A stretch of 5,755 nucleotides of DNA from Planctomycetota bacterium (lineage in GTDB: Bacteria; Planctomycetota; SZUA-567; H5-PLA8; CALKMO01). The translations under genes and the position numbers were made by a program. The notes below the pieces were generated by a model that had not been told where the DNA came from, did not search any database, and worked only from the letters and a program-made list of their open reading frames with translations. The stretch lies in contig JAOACM010000300.1 of NCBI GenBank assembly GCA_026417845.1, positions 1 through 5,755 of the forward strand, in the 5' to 3' direction. Of this stretch, positions 5,742 to 5,755 are shown one piece after another. Positions within the stretch are counted from its first letter, which is position 1. Each line of letters starts with the position of its first letter.

Positions 5742-5755
5742 ATCCGGGAAAAGAT

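Larger units (their letters stand above)
5366..5755. other. Intergenic region at the right edge, no convincing gene
   Basis: A GTG-initiated + strand frame (5451-5711, 86 codons) is open, but it has no separated ribosome site, mixed third positions and no recognisable content, so it is not called. The stretch holds a terminator-like hairpin at 5408-5433, an inverted repeat at 5521-5604, the palindrome CCTCCGGAGG (5565-5574), and several GGATCC/GGATCG words. The last 100 bases include a lower-GC patch (5655-5715) that could contain a promoter for a gene starting at or beyond the edge. Confidence 0.5.

Noticed and set aside
1..5755. CRISPR arrays, tRNA or rRNA genes, and known defence or transposase genes
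   Set aside because: No regularly spaced repeats, no tRNA-like T-loop or anticodon arm, and no recognisable motifs of these classes were found on reading both strands.

Overview
The window is high-GC bacterial DNA with four protein-coding genes, all on the + strand. Three have clear Shine-Dalgarno sequences of the GGAGG/GAGGG type. The genes are separated by long gaps (399, 450 and 222 bases), so they look like separate transcription units rather than one operon. Frequent AGG and ATA codons in GC-rich genes and a secreted protein with Ig-like domains suggest an uncultured environmental bacterium, possibly of the Planctomycetes-Verrucomicrobia-Lentisphaerae or Hydrogenedentes type. The sequence does not fix the phylum, and that placement is only an impression.

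Layout: (1) 2-661 is the C-terminal two thirds or so of a sugar phosphate isomerase/epimerase TIM barrel, cut by the left edge. Its first ~70 bases look unlike the rest. (2) 662-1060 is non-coding. It holds a nested foldback structure at 737-863, which is either a structured RNA or a MITE-like element, followed by a weak terminator-like hairpin. (3) 1061-1831 encodes a six-helix membrane protein resembling an ABC-2 type permease, with no ATPase gene beside it. (4) 1832-2281 is non-coding or doubtful, with a low-GC core. It shares a 15-base motif (one mismatch) with the first gap. (5) 2282-4144 encodes a 620-residue secreted protein with a signal peptide, two Ig-like domains, an EF-hand-like calcium loop and a beta-rich C-terminal part with a recurring KG(R/D)L motif. 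Two terminator hairpins in tandem follow it. (6) 4367-5365 encodes a 332-residue soluble helical protein of unknown function. (7) 5366-5755 has no convincing gene. It holds a terminator-like hairpin, a 9-base inverted repeat, and a Shine-Dalgarno sequence at the right edge that may serve a gene beginning outside the window.

The genes do not form an obvious pathway: a cytoplasmic sugar isomerase, a membrane protein, a secreted adhesin-like protein and an unknown cytoplasmic protein. No CRISPR array, transposase, tRNA, rRNA or recognisable defence system was seen. The parts most worth following up are the foldback element, the motif shared between gaps, and the two large proteins without an assigned function.
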